DNA from: Propionibacteriaceae bacterium
Lineage (GTDB): Bacteria; Actinomycetota; Actinomycetes; Propionibacteriales; Propionibacteriaceae
Direction of reading: 5' to 3'
NCBI GenBank assembly: GCA_017306015.1
Contig: JAFKJK010000007.1
Span: forward strand, 496,001 to 560,000
Length of the DNA stretch: 64,000 nucleotides
Shown here: one piece after another, positions 26,365 through 34,452 of the stretch
Position numbering within the stretch: position 1 is the first letter of the stretch
How the letters are laid out: every line of letters begins with the position of its first letter
Notes under the pieces: generated by a model
The model's database searches: none
What the model was told of the DNA's origin: nothing
What the model saw: only the letters and a program-made list of their open reading frames with translations
Made by a program: the position numbers and the translations under genes

Positions 26365-27083
26365 CAGCCCGCACCTTCCGGAAGGGTCATGACGATCGGC
26401 TCGCCCGGCACCATCGGGCTCGAACCCCGCCGGACGACGAGGTTGCGGAACAGCTCCCGGAACGGTGCTGCCTCCGTGGCGTCGTCCTCGAGGGCGGCCT
26501 CACCGAGCAGGGTTCCGCGCAGCAGCCATTTGGGGCCCTCCGCGTACCAGACCCGGGAGACGTGGAACAACTGCTCTCCCTTGGGCCCGGCCTGCGGCAG
26601 GACGCGACGCAGCTCCGGGCCGAACTCCCCGGTCACGATGTCGGCGGACCCGCCGGCGTTCCGGGCCTCCTCGACCGCCTCGGACCGCAGGTCGTCGGCG
26701 AGCCCGCCACTGGCGGGTGCGGCGAACAGGACGAGCTCGATCCCGGAGTCGTGCCAGACCCCGGTGACGGAGCGGACCTGGCGGGTCTGCTCGTCGACCT
26801 GGAGTTGCAGGCCGAGGCCGTCCCACGGCGTCACGATCAGGGTGCCGAGATCGATCCGGGCGACCTCGTCCCCGGACAGCTCCACCTCGTCGTAGTCGAA
26901 CGGGCCATCGGCACGCCAGTCTTCGACGTCCCCTTCGGACTCGTCGTCGTGCGTCCGCTCGGCCGCGTCGGCCTCATCCTCGACGTCATCGATCGGTTCG
27001 TCAGCGTCCTCACCGACGATCTCGAGGCCTTCGGCCTCGTCGGTCTTCTCGGCGAGCGGCGCCCGCTTGCGTCCCAGTCTCAC
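26364..27083 (-). CDS. DUF3710 family protein
   Basis: 239 aa. The first 65 residues are strongly acidic and probably disordered ([18 protein letters not shown]). The rest, from [10 protein letters not shown], is the DUF3710 domain with the [12 protein letters not shown] block. Function unknown; the family is actinobacterial and clusters with dut. The GTG start overlaps the dut stop (GTGA), and its own stop overlaps the OB-fold gene (TGATG), so three genes are translationally linked. Confidence 0.9.
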   Translation of the reverse strand: MRLGRKRAPLAEKTDEAEGLEIVGEDADEPIDDVEDEADAAERTHDDESEGDVEDWRADGPFDYDEVELSGDEVARIDLGTLIVTPWDGLGLQLQVDEQTRQVRSVTGVWHDSGIELVLFAAPASGGLADDLRSEAVEEARNAGGSADIVTGEFGPELRRVLPQAGPKGEQLFHVSRVWYAEGPKWLLRGTLLGEAALEDDATEAAPFRELFRNLVVRRGSSPMVPGEPIVMTLPEGAG

Positions 27084-27571
27084 GTGTTCACCTCAGTAGT
27101 CGATCGGGGTTCGGCCCAGTCGGCGATACCCCCAGTGGAACCATATCCGCCCGCGCCGCGCGCGCTGTCCGGCAGCGCTCGCGACTCCACGAACTCGGCG
27201 ACCGCGACCTGCTGGACGACCAGCTGGGCGATCAGGTCGCCGCGGGCCAGCCGGATCGGCTCGGTGCGGTCGGTGTTGAGCAGGCAGACCTTGATCTCGC
27301 CGCGATACCCGGCGTCCACCGTTCCCGGAGAGTTCACGATCGTCAACCCGTTGCGGGCAGCCAGCCCGGACCGTGGGTGGACGAAGGCGGCCCAGCCCAC
27401 GGGCAGGGCGATCGCGATACCGGTGCCGACGACCCTGCGCTCCCCCGGCTGCAGCACGCAATCCTCGGCGGTGGCCAGGTCGGCGCCCGCGTCCCCCGGA
27501 TGCGCGTAGCCGGGGAGCGGCATGCCCGGGTCGAGCCGGAGTACCTGCACGCTGAGGGGTTCGCTGGTCAC
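27080..27571 (-). CDS. dut: dUTP diphosphatase
   Basis: 163 aa, trimeric dUTPase length. The five motifs are visible: [11 protein letters not shown], the [11 protein letters not shown] block, [16 protein letters not shown] with the catalytic Asp, [13 protein letters not shown], and the C-terminal [11 protein letters not shown] arm. It hydrolyses dUTP to dUMP, limiting uracil in DNA and feeding dTMP synthesis. GTG start. It lies 10 bp after the DUF3093 gene and is coupled to DUF3710. Confidence 0.96.
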   Translation of the reverse strand: MTSEPLSVQVLRLDPGMPLPGYAHPGDAGADLATAEDCVLQPGERRVVGTGIAIALPVGWAAFVHPRSGLAARNGLTIVNSPGTVDAGYRGEIKVCLLNTDRTEPIRLARGDLIAQLVVQQVAVAEFVESRALPDSARGAGGYGSTGGIADWAEPRSTTEVNT

Positions 27572-27581
27572 CTGCGGAATT

Positions 27582-28049
27582 CTAGTGGCCCGAGGGCTGC
27601 GCCTGGCGAGCGCGCTCGATCGCCGTCAGCAGCTCCGCCGGGTGCCGGGTGGAGACCAGCCAGTACGGGTGCGGGTCATCGGGGTCGGCCACGTCCACCT
27701 CGACCGAGGTGGGGACGTAGCCGCGGACGAACAGCCAGGCCGAATGGTCTGCGCCGACGCCGAGCCGGGACGCGGTGGCGGCCTTGTCGTTCGCCACGGC
27801 GGGGCCGGCCCACGCCCACTCCAGCAGGGCCGCACCGGCGTGCAGGCCAGCTGCGTCCACCTGGATCCGGACCCGTCCGTAGGCCAGCAGAGCCCCGGCA
27901 ACGGCCACGGCCGTCAGCACGGACGCGATCAGGGAGACGGCAGGGCTGGCGTACAGCCCGACGGCGGAGGCGAAGCTGACCGGGAAGACCATGCCGATTA
28001 CCCACCAGGACGCCGGTACCCACAGCCTCTCGGAGTAGTAGATCTGCAC
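27582..28049 (-). CDS. DUF3093 family membrane protein
   Basis: 155 aa from GTG 28049, so the protein begins [16 protein letters not shown], as expected for the family. Upstream codons are in frame but unlike it. Two adjacent hydrophobic segments span about residues 12-55. The soluble C-terminal part contains the conserved [19 protein letters not shown] stretch. A TAGCGT hexamer about 9 nt before the start fits a leaderless promoter. Function unknown. It is the first gene of a DUF3093-dut-DUF3710-OB cluster and is divergent from the DUF4235 gene. Confidence 0.85.
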   Translation of the reverse strand: MQIYYSERLWVPASWWVIGMVFPVSFASAVGLYASPAVSLIASVLTAVAVAGALLAYGRVRIQVDAAGLHAGAALLEWAWAGPAVANDKAATASRLGVGADHSAWLFVRGYVPTSVEVDVADPDDPHPYWLVSTRHPAELLTAIERARQAQPSGH

Positions 28050-28116
28050 GGCCCCAACGCTAGCGTCCACCTCGCCTCGGGGCGTCCGGGTTGGCATGAT
28101 GGCGGTAGGAGGACAG

Positions 28117-28410
28117 ATGGGAACGTCGAAGAAGCTGCTCTGGAACCTCTACGCCGGCGGCATCGGGGCCATCACCACTGTGGTGGCCGCGAAGGTCGTC
28201 AACGGCGTGTGGCAGGCCGTCACCGGGGACGCGCCGCCGGACCCGAACGATCCGGGCGTCCCGCTGCGCCGGGCGCTCACCTGGGCTGTGGCCAGCGGCA
28301 TCGGCATCGGGCTGGCCCAGCTACTGGTCAACCGGATCGCGGCCGATCAGTGGACGAAGGCGATGGGCACGCCTGCTCCGAGCTTCCGGAAGACCACCTT
28401 CACGGTCTGA
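28117..28410 (+). CDS. DUF4235 family membrane protein
   Basis: 97 aa from ATG 28117 with TAGGAGG 4 nt upstream; a more distal ATG at 28096 lacks this. Two hydrophobic stretches (WNLYAGGIGAITTVVAAKVV and ALTWAVASGIGIGLAQLLV) flank the PPDPNDPGVPLRRAL loop characteristic of DUF4235. Function unknown. It converges on the DUF4193 gene. Confidence 0.85.
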   Translation: MGTSKKLLWNLYAGGIGAITTVVAAKVVNGVWQAVTGDAPPDPNDPGVPLRRALTWAVASGIGIGLAQLLVNRIAADQWTKAMGTPAPSFRKTTFTV

Positions 28411-28429
28411 GCGGGACGCTCGGCCGTCG

Positions 28430-28519
28430 TGCCAGCCGGTCGTCGGCGGGTTCGCCGTGGCTCGGCCTGCCAGGCTCAACCTGTCGGTGGCTGAGCCTGC
28501 CGAAGCCAACGCCGTCGAC
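28430..28519. repeat. Degenerate GGCTGAGCCTGCCGAAGCC-type repeat
   Basis: Two imperfect units, GGCTCGGCCTGCC (28459-28471) and GGCTGAGCCTGCCGAAGCC (28490-28508), with TGCCAGGCTCAACC between. They lie between convergent DUF4235 and DUF4193 genes and could fold as a 3'-end structure. They look like the dispersed Trp/Leu-free intergenic repeats common in high-GC actinobacteria; this is an impression, not a match. Confidence 0.35.
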
Positions 28520-28816
28520 TCAGCCGGCGCAGTCCACGCAGTAGCTGACGCCGTTGCGGGTCACCGCGATCTGGCTGCGGTGCTTGACCAGGAAGCACGA
28601 GCCACAGGTGAACTCGTCGGCCTGCCTGGGCAGCACCCGGACGGTCAGTTCCTCGTGGGAGAGGTCCGCGCCGGGCAGCTCGAAGGTCTCGGCGGCCTCG
28701 ACCTCGTCCTCGTCGACCTTGCCCGAGTTCTTGTCGTTGCGCCTGGTCTTCAGCTCCTCGATCGAGTCTTCGCTCTCCTCGTCGTTCTTGCGAGGTGCGT
28801 CGTAATCGGTGGCCAT
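28520..28816 (-). CDS. DUF4193 family protein
   Basis: 98 aa. The N-terminal half is acidic and Lys-rich (RKNDEESEDSIEELKTRRND). The C-terminal half carries four Cys in two pairs (TCGSCF and YCVDCAG), a probable zinc ribbon. The family is a conserved marker of actinobacteria and its function is unknown. It is divergent from sepH and convergent with the DUF4235 gene. Confidence 0.92.
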   Translation of the reverse strand: MATDYDAPRKNDEESEDSIEELKTRRNDKNSGKVDEDEVEAAETFELPGADLSHEELTVRVLPRQADEFTCGSCFLVKHRSQIAVTRNGVSYCVDCAG

Positions 28817-29036
28817 CAGTCTTTCGATCCATCTGTAGTCGGGCGGCGGTCATGCGGGGGCTATCGTGCCAGCAATGCAGAGCGCTCTGCGCACTGTTCG
28901 TATTCCCGAGAAAGGCGTGTCGTCCGGGCAGGATACCGGCCCAGGTAGCGCGCCGAACGCGGGATGGGTTGGTAGGTTACCTGCAGACGACAACTTTCAC
29001 GATCAGGGCAGGCGCCCAGAACCTCCCGGAGTGCCC

Positions 29037-30065
29037 ATGGAGAGCTCGCTCACCCCTCGCGAGATCCAGGCGCGCGTGCGTGCTGGCGAGACCCTCGAGG
29101 AGGTGGCCCGCGCCGCCGGGGTGATCCCGGACTGGGTGGAGCCCTTCGCGGTCCCGGTCCTGGCCGAGCGGGAATTCATCGCCCAGCAGGCCCGCTCGCA
29201 GCAGGTTCGCCGTGGCGGCGAGACGATCGCCCACCGCACGCTGGGCCAGGTCGTGGAGGACCGGCTGACCTCGCGGGGCGTCGACACCGACACGGTCGCC
29301 TGGGATGCGTGGCGGCTCGAGGGACGGCGCTGGCAGGTCCTGGTGTCCTACGACTCGGGCAAGGCCCACCGGGAGGCCCGGTTCGTCTATGAGGCCAGCG
29401 GCCGGTTCTCGGTCGCCGACGATGACGACGCCCGCTGGCTGGTCGGCCTGCACTCTCCGTCCCACGGCCCGCAACCCGGACGCCGGCGGCGCGACGAGGA
29501 GGAGCCGACCGTCGACCTGAACGACGACCTCGCCCTGGTCCGCATCGTCCAACCCCGGGCCGACTCCGACGACGAGGTGGACGACGCCTTCACCGAGGGA
29601 GAGCTCGCCGAGGTGGACGGCGTCTACGACATCATCCCGACCGCCTCCGGTGAGCTCGACGTGCTCTACGACATGCTGTCGGGCTTCGACGAGGACTCCG
29701 TCCAGATCTACGCGGGACTGATCCGCGACGAGCTCGGCGCCGAGCAGGAGCCGGCGGAGTCCGAGCCGGAACTCCTCGACGAGCCCGTGGCGGAGGAGTG
29801 GGTCGCCGAGACCGAGCCGGACGCCGAGACCGGATCGGACGCCGCCGCGTCCGAGACCGAACCGGAACCCGAACCCGAGGCTGCCGCTCCCGCTCGTGCG
29901 CCGCGGCGTCCCGCCCCGGAGCCGGTCGAGCCCGAGCAGCCGAGTCTGGTCGACGAGCCCGAACCCGCCCCGGAGCCGGCACCGAAGCCGAAGCGGCGTC
30001 GGGGCCGCGCCGAGGTGCCAAGCTGGGACGAGATCATGTTCGGCTCCCCCAAGAACCCGCGCTAG
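29037..30065 (+). CDS. sepH: Septation protein SepH (DUF3071) with a shortened N-terminus
   Basis: 342 aa from ATG 29037 (CGGAG 6 nt upstream). Begins MESSLTPREIQARVRAGETL, the core helix-turn-helix part of SepH, followed by QVVEDRLTSRGVD and WDAWR blocks. It continues with an acidic/Pro-rich disordered region (about 150-320) and the conserved C-terminal EVPSWDEIMFGSP. SepH stimulates FtsZ ring assembly. Odd: the usual 70-80 residues before the SLTPREIQ block, including the VDERLRAAVR-like segment, are absent. The frame is open up to 28866, but those 57 codons and the other frames show no such similarity. Confidence 0.85.
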   Translation: MESSLTPREIQARVRAGETLEEVARAAGVIPDWVEPFAVPVLAEREFIAQQARSQQVRRGGETIAHRTLGQVVEDRLTSRGVDTDTVAWDAWRLEGRRWQVLVSYDSGKAHREARFVYEASGRFSVADDDDARWLVGLHSPSHGPQPGRRRRDEEEPTVDLNDDLALVRIVQPRADSDDEVDDAFTEGELAEVDGVYDIIPTASGELDVLYDMLSGFDEDSVQIYAGLIRDELGAEQEPAESEPELLDEPVAEEWVAETEPDAETGSDAAASETEPEPEPEAAAPARAPRRPAPEPVEPEQPSLVDEPEPAPEPAPKPKRRRGRAEVPSWDEIMFGSPKNPR

Positions 30066-30075
30066 CCGTACCCGC

Positions 30076-30729
30076 TCAGCCCTCGCCGAAGGGCAGCGGA
30101 TCGGGGTTCAGCGTGACCGCCGCCACCTGCCTGGTCAGCCGCCTGCGGTGGTGGCGGCGGCAGAGCACCTGGTAGGCGACCTCCGCGGAGGCGTCGGTGT
30201 CCCCCACCACGACCTGACTGCCCTCGGTGACCATCACACCGCCGACCGTCCGGGCGTTGTGGGTCGCGGGCTCGCCGCACCAGCAGCGTGGCCGCACCTG
30301 GAGGAGTTCCATCCGGTCGCACAGCTCGACCAGCCTCCTGGACGCCGGGAACAGCTCGGTGCGGAAGTCGGTGAGGATGCCGAAGCAGAAGACGTCGAGC
30401 TGAAGCTCGTCCACGATCCGGGCAAGCTGATCGATCTGCGTCCGGGTGTAGAACTGCGCCTCGTCGCAGACCAGGAAGTCGATCCGGTGGCCGCTGGTGA
30501 GCTCGGCGACCACGTAGCCCCAGAAGTCGAAGTCCGGCGCCACCTGCAGTGCGGGCTCCTCGAGCCCGATCCGGGAGGTGATCGCGGGCTGGCCGGAGCG
30601 GTCGAGCATCGTGAACAGCCGTCCTTCCCGGCCGGCGTGCGACTCGGTGTAGGCCACCTGCAGCGCCAGGGTGGACTTGCCGCAGTCCATCGGTCCGGTG
30701 AAGTACGTCAGTTCAGCCACGGCCGCCAT
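30076..30729 (-). CDS. tdk: Thymidine kinase
   Basis: 217 aa from ATG 30729. The P-loop FTGPMDCGKST is at residues 9-19, Walker B VCDEAQFY near 100, and the zinc-lasso Cys in RCWCGEP and VLCRRHHRR. It phosphorylates thymidine for the salvage route to dTTP. The frame remains open 48 codons upstream through the GC-rich tandem repeat and would encode a Gly/Ala/Val-rich extension; the ATG just before AELTYFTGPMDCGK is far more likely. It converges on sepH with a 10-bp gap. Confidence 0.93.
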   Translation of the reverse strand: MAAVAELTYFTGPMDCGKSTLALQVAYTESHAGREGRLFTMLDRSGQPAITSRIGLEEPALQVAPDFDFWGYVVAELTSGHRIDFLVCDEAQFYTRTQIDQLARIVDELQLDVFCFGILTDFRTELFPASRRLVELCDRMELLQVRPRCWCGEPATHNARTVGGVMVTEGSQVVVGDTDASAEVAYQVLCRRHHRRRLTRQVAAVTLNPDPLPFGEG

Positions 30730-30794
30730 TCTCGCCCACCTCCCGCCCTGCCTCCTCCGCTCGCCACTCCCGCCGCCACCCACCCCAGCTCCAG

Positions 30795-31012
30795 CTCCCG
30801 CCACTCCCGCCGCCACCCCAGCTCCTGCTCCTGTCCCCGCTCCCGCCACTCGCGCTGCCACCCACCCCAGCACTGTCTCCCGCCACTCCCGCCGCCACCC
30901 CAGCTCCTGCTCCTGCCCCCGCTCCCGCCACGCTCGCCGCTCCTACCCAGCACCGTCTCCCGCCACTCTCGCCCCGACCCAGCTCCTGCTCCTCTACTCC
31001 CGCCCCCACCCC
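30795..31012. repeat. GC-rich minisatellite, about 80-bp period, three copies
   Basis: Units begin CTCCCGCCACTC at 30795, 30877 and 30957 (periods 82 and 80) and share CCCAGCTCCTGCTCCTG. Flanking DNA at 30745-30790 and 31013-31060 carries further CCGCCACTC-like fragments. There is no G-C balance: the plus strand is almost all pyrimidine/C-rich. The region lies upstream of tdk and contains no gene I can support. Frames are open across it because of composition only. Confidence 0.85.
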
Positions 31013-31174
31013 AACTCCCCGCCACTCCCGCCACTCTCGCCACTCTCGCCGCCGCCTCCGGCACCCGCCCGACCAGGCAACGCGACTCCCGCTCGAACCC
31101 CTCCGCAGTCCCCCGGCCGGACGCGCCGGCCGATCGATCGAGGAGAGCGAGCCGTCCTCGTAGCAGGTCGTCTC

Positions 31175-31337
31175 GTGCTAGCTGAGCGTGGTTCTCGGCA
31201 GGTTGAACAGCCTCGTCCCGGCGTCGTGCCAGATGGTGGTGGTTGTCAGCCCCGACCGGGTCCCCACAACCACCATCAGCTAGCACCACGGGCCCTCGAC
31301 GGTGCCGGACGCCCTGAGAACCACCATCAGCTAGCAC
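31175..31337. repeat. 22-bp AGCTAGCAC repeat family in both orientations
   Basis: GAGAACCAC..TCAGCTAGCAC occurs at 31316-31337 (plus) and 31175-31196 (minus), differing at 2 of 22 positions. A third copy ACAACCACCATCAGCTAGCAC is at 31266-31286. GGTGGTTGT at 31238-31246 is the inverse of ACAACCACC at 31266-31274 and can form a hairpin. Around it, 31013-31630 holds no supported gene. Confidence 0.8.
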
Positions 31338-31630
31338 GGCGAGGCCTGGCGGGTCCAGGACCGCGAAGCTCCGTCGCCGCCGAGTACGACGGCCGCCATC
31401 CCTGTTCGGCAGACCGGCCCTGGCCACCGCTCGATCTGGCTTCGACCTGTCTCCGCTCGTGCGAGACGCCTTCCGTCCCCGCTGATGCCTCCTCACCGAG
31501 GCAGGCAGGCGCCGGACGGCAAGTGGGTGACCGGAACGGAGCTACCCCCGCGCGGCCGCGGCACTCACTCGGGATGCCACAGCACCAAAGCGGGCGGCAG
31601 CAGCATCCAGGCCGGACGCAGCAGCGGCAC

Positions 31631-32746
31631 TCAGTGGACCAGCAGCGGGACGACCATCTCGGCGGAGGTCAGCGACCCGTGCATGCCGACCAGGGTGAGC
31701 TCCCTCGGCAGCTTCCGGCTCATCACCGCGCCGTCATCGGCCATCGCGACCAGCACGTCTCCGAAACGCGCGGCGAAACGCGGGGCCAGCTCGCCGAACC
31801 AGCCCTCAGCGACGGCCTCGTCCCGCGTCCGCACCCAGGCGCGCTCCCCGAGCATCCCCCGCCACCGGGACGCGACCGCGTCCGCCGTCCCATCGGCGAC
31901 CTTGAGCTGGCGCAGTCGGCCCTCTCCTGCGAAGGCTGTGACGTCACGCAGCAGGTCGGGGACGTCCTCGACGACCAGCCGGGCGTCGGCGGGGACGTTG
32001 ACCATGCCGTGGTCCCCGGTGATCACCAGCCGGACGGAGTCGTCGAGCGCGTCCCGAAGCCGTTGCGCGAGCTCGTCGGCGCGTCCCAGCGCCGCCAGCC
32101 ACTCGGGAGAACCCACTCCGTACGGGTGCCCGGCGTGGTCGAGGCCGCGCTCGTAGCAGTAGGTGAGCGTGCGGTCACCGAACCCGGCGGACGCCGTCGC
32201 CTGCTCCACGCGCCGGCCGAGGTCCGCCTCGTTCGTCACCGGCCAGAACCGCGGCCCGCGCAGAGCCGCGGTGGTCAGTCCGCTGCCGGCGAAGCTCGCC
32301 GGGGCGATCGTCCCGCAGACGACGCCTGCCCGGTGCAGCCGCTCGAAGGCCGTGAGCTGGGGCTGCACGTCCTCCCCGGAGACGCCGGACGGCCAGCGCA
32401 GTGTCGTCAGCACGTCCCGGATCGGCGGGTACCAGAACGAGTAGCCGGCGACCCCGTGGACGCCGGGAGCCAGTCCGGTGCCGAGGCTGGTGATCGAGGT
32501 CGCGGTGGTGCTCGGGACGCCGCTGGTGATGGTCCGCTCGCCCAGCCCGGCCAGGTACGGCGCCCGATCGGCGTAGGCACGCAGTTGCTCGGCACCCAGC
32601 CCGTCGATGAGCAGCACCAGGTAGCGGTCGGCCGCGGGGACGCCCAGCCGGTCGGTCGCGTCCGGCAACCCGAGGTGGGCGGCCAGGCTCGGCAGCAGGT
32701 CCGCCAGCGTCCCGGTGCCGTAGGACGGGACCAGCGGGAGGCGCAT
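31631..32746 (-). CDS. Alkaline phosphatase superfamily protein (nucleotide pyrophosphatase/phosphodiesterase type)
   Basis: 371 aa from ATG 32746. Metal-binding blocks of the superfamily: LVLLIDGLGAEQL with the first Asp, SGVPSTTATSITSLGTG carrying the nucleophile Thr/Ser, YCYERGLDHAGHPYG, ITGDHGM and VGMHGSLTSAEM with the last His. It is predicted to be soluble, without a signal peptide. Substrate unknown, probably a phosphodiester or pyrophosphate. The start overlaps the stop of the DUF5998 gene (TGATG), a pairing typical of actinobacteria near topoisomerase IV genes. Confidence 0.88.
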   Translation of the reverse strand: MRLPLVPSYGTGTLADLLPSLAAHLGLPDATDRLGVPAADRYLVLLIDGLGAEQLRAYADRAPYLAGLGERTITSGVPSTTATSITSLGTGLAPGVHGVAGYSFWYPPIRDVLTTLRWPSGVSGEDVQPQLTAFERLHRAGVVCGTIAPASFAGSGLTTAALRGPRFWPVTNEADLGRRVEQATASAGFGDRTLTYCYERGLDHAGHPYGVGSPEWLAALGRADELAQRLRDALDDSVRLVITGDHGMVNVPADARLVVEDVPDLLRDVTAFAGEGRLRQLKVADGTADAVASRWRGMLGERAWVRTRDEAVAEGWFGELAPRFAARFGDVLVAMADDGAVMSRKLPRELTLVGMHGSLTSAEMVVPLLVH

Positions 32747-33327
32747 CAGTCCTTGCCGGCGGCCAGTTGCAGGGCCGTGGCGAACTGGATCAGGTCGCGC
32801 ACCTTGGTCTCTCCGTCCCCGGCGAGGCTGATCCGGACGGTGAGGTCCTCTGCGGTGGTCACGCCGGTGTAGCCGTGGTCGGCCTCGCACTCGGGATCGG
32901 GGCACTGGGCCGGCTCGAGGTCGAGACGACGCATCGTGCCCCAGCCGATCGCGAGCCAGGCCTCGGCGATCTGCCGCCGCGTTCCGGCGTGCTCGGGGTG
33001 GGACACCACCTGGCTGAGGGCGACGGAGTTCACCCGGCGCAGCGGCACGGCCTCGGTGGTGGTCAGCGCCTGGCCCGGGGCGTCCGGCTCATCGTTCTCG
33101 TCGGTGTGCGAGACCAGCAGCCGGGTCGGGGTCAACACCAGCACCGAGAGATGCCGCTGGATCTCGTCCCGGTTGAAGGTCGCCTCGTGGTGAACCAGGT
33201 GCGCCACCGGTGCTTCATCCCCGAGGGCCATCGCCACGGTGTCGGCGACCAGCTCCGGGAAGTAGCCGCATTCGTGGATCTCCGCGGCCAGTCCCGCCGG
33301 CAGCCCGTGCGTGTGGGACGGCGTCAT
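32746..33327 (-). CDS. DUF5998 family protein
   Basis: 193 aa from ATG 33327. Recognisable blocks are LPAGLAAEIHECGYFPELV at the N-terminus, the HHEATFNRDEIQRHLSVLVLTPTRLLVSH segment, and the Cys pair in CPDPECEADHG followed by GYTGVTTAEDLTVRISLAGDG. Soluble, function unknown. It is coupled to the downstream phosphodiesterase gene by a 1-bp overlap and divergent from the App1-like gene. Confidence 0.85.
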   Translation of the reverse strand: MTPSHTHGLPAGLAAEIHECGYFPELVADTVAMALGDEAPVAHLVHHEATFNRDEIQRHLSVLVLTPTRLLVSHTDENDEPDAPGQALTTTEAVPLRRVNSVALSQVVSHPEHAGTRRQIAEAWLAIGWGTMRRLDLEPAQCPDPECEADHGYTGVTTAEDLTVRISLAGDGETKVRDLIQFATALQLAAGKD

Positions 33328-33392
33328 TGGCTCATCTTCGCATGCGCGTCGGCTCGTCCCCAAAAGGGTCGCCACCGTTATGGTTGGGTGCC

Positions 33393-34427
33393 GTGAGCAC
33401 CCGACCCTTCTTCGCAGCCCGCGTCGAGGAGGTCATCGATCGCCGGATCGAGGCCGTCCTGCGCGCGCTCGGCTGGACCGAACGGGTGATCAGCTACACC
33501 GGCTACGGAACCTCGGAGAGCATCCGGGTGCTCGGACGGGTGGTGCTCGTTCCCCGGCGGGCGCGCAGCAGCCTCGGCAGGGCCACCGAGGAACTGATCC
33601 GCAGGCGGGGGTTCCGGAACTTCTTCAGCGCTGCCTGCGTCCGTGTCCCGGTGCAGATCCGGGTGGGCGAAGCGGTGATCCCGCTCCTCACCGACCGGGG
33701 CGGCTACTTCGACCAGCGGGTCCGCAACCATGGGCTGCCTCCCGGCTGGCAGACCGTCGAGGTCCGCAGCCCCGAGTCCGAACCCGAGCAGGCACGGGTG
33801 CACGTGGTGTCGGACGACACCCGCTTCGGCATCGTTTCCGACATCGACGACACGGTGATCTCCACCTTCCTTCCCCGTCCGATGATCGCCGCGTGGAACT
33901 CGTTCATCCGCGACGAGTCGGCTCGCCAGGCCGTGCCCGGGATGGCCCGCATGTACAGCTCCCTGCTCAGCCGGCACCCGGGCGCGCCGGTGGTCTACAT
34001 CTCGACCGGCGCCTGGAACACCCACGGCTTCCTGTCCCGGTTCCTGAAGCGCCACGGCTTTCCGGCCGGGCCGATGCTGCTGACCGACTGGGGTCCCACC
34101 AACACCGGCTGGTTCCGCTCGGGCTGGGCCCACAAGGCCGAGTCGCTGCTGCAGCTCACCCGGGACTACCCCAACATCTCCTGGCTGCTGGTGGGCGACG
34201 ACGGCCAGCACGATGCCGCCATCTACACCGAGTTCACCCGAGTCGCGCCCGATCGCGTCCGGGCGGTGGCGATCCGGCACCTGTCCCCCGCCGAGCAGGT
34301 GCTCGCCCACGGCATCTTCCCCGATCCCGCCGAGGAGGGCGAGGGCACCACCGGCATCCCCTGGGTGCACGCGCCGGACGGACGCGGACTGCTGGCGGCC
34401 GTCGACGGCCTGCCCCAGATCGACTGA
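33393..34427 (+). CDS. App1-family (DUF2183) phosphatase-like protein
   Basis: 344 aa from GTG 33393. The C-terminal half has HAD-like App1 motifs: VSDIDDTVI (catalytic DxDD), YISTGAWN, and a later VGDDGQHDAAIYTEF. App1 relatives are phosphatidate phosphatases; here the lipid substrate is an inference. The N-terminal half is a beta-rich domain of unknown role. A -10-like TATGGT lies about 8 nt before the start with no ribosome binding site, so the message may be leaderless. The parC gene follows after 25 bp. Confidence 0.88.
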   Translation: MSTRPFFAARVEEVIDRRIEAVLRALGWTERVISYTGYGTSESIRVLGRVVLVPRRARSSLGRATEELIRRRGFRNFFSAACVRVPVQIRVGEAVIPLLTDRGGYFDQRVRNHGLPPGWQTVEVRSPESEPEQARVHVVSDDTRFGIVSDIDDTVISTFLPRPMIAAWNSFIRDESARQAVPGMARMYSSLLSRHPGAPVVYISTGAWNTHGFLSRFLKRHGFPAGPMLLTDWGPTNTGWFRSGWAHKAESLLQLTRDYPNISWLLVGDDGQHDAAIYTEFTRVAPDRVRAVAIRHLSPAEQVLAHGIFPDPAEEGEGTTGIPWVHAPDGRGLLAAVDGLPQID

Positions 34428-34452
34428 CACCACGAGAGGCACCCGGAACACC

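Noticed and set aside
30671..32872. Long plus-strand open frame across the repeat region
   Set aside because: It runs through the Pro-coding minisatellite and antisense to the phosphodiesterase. It has no start signal and no family resemblance.
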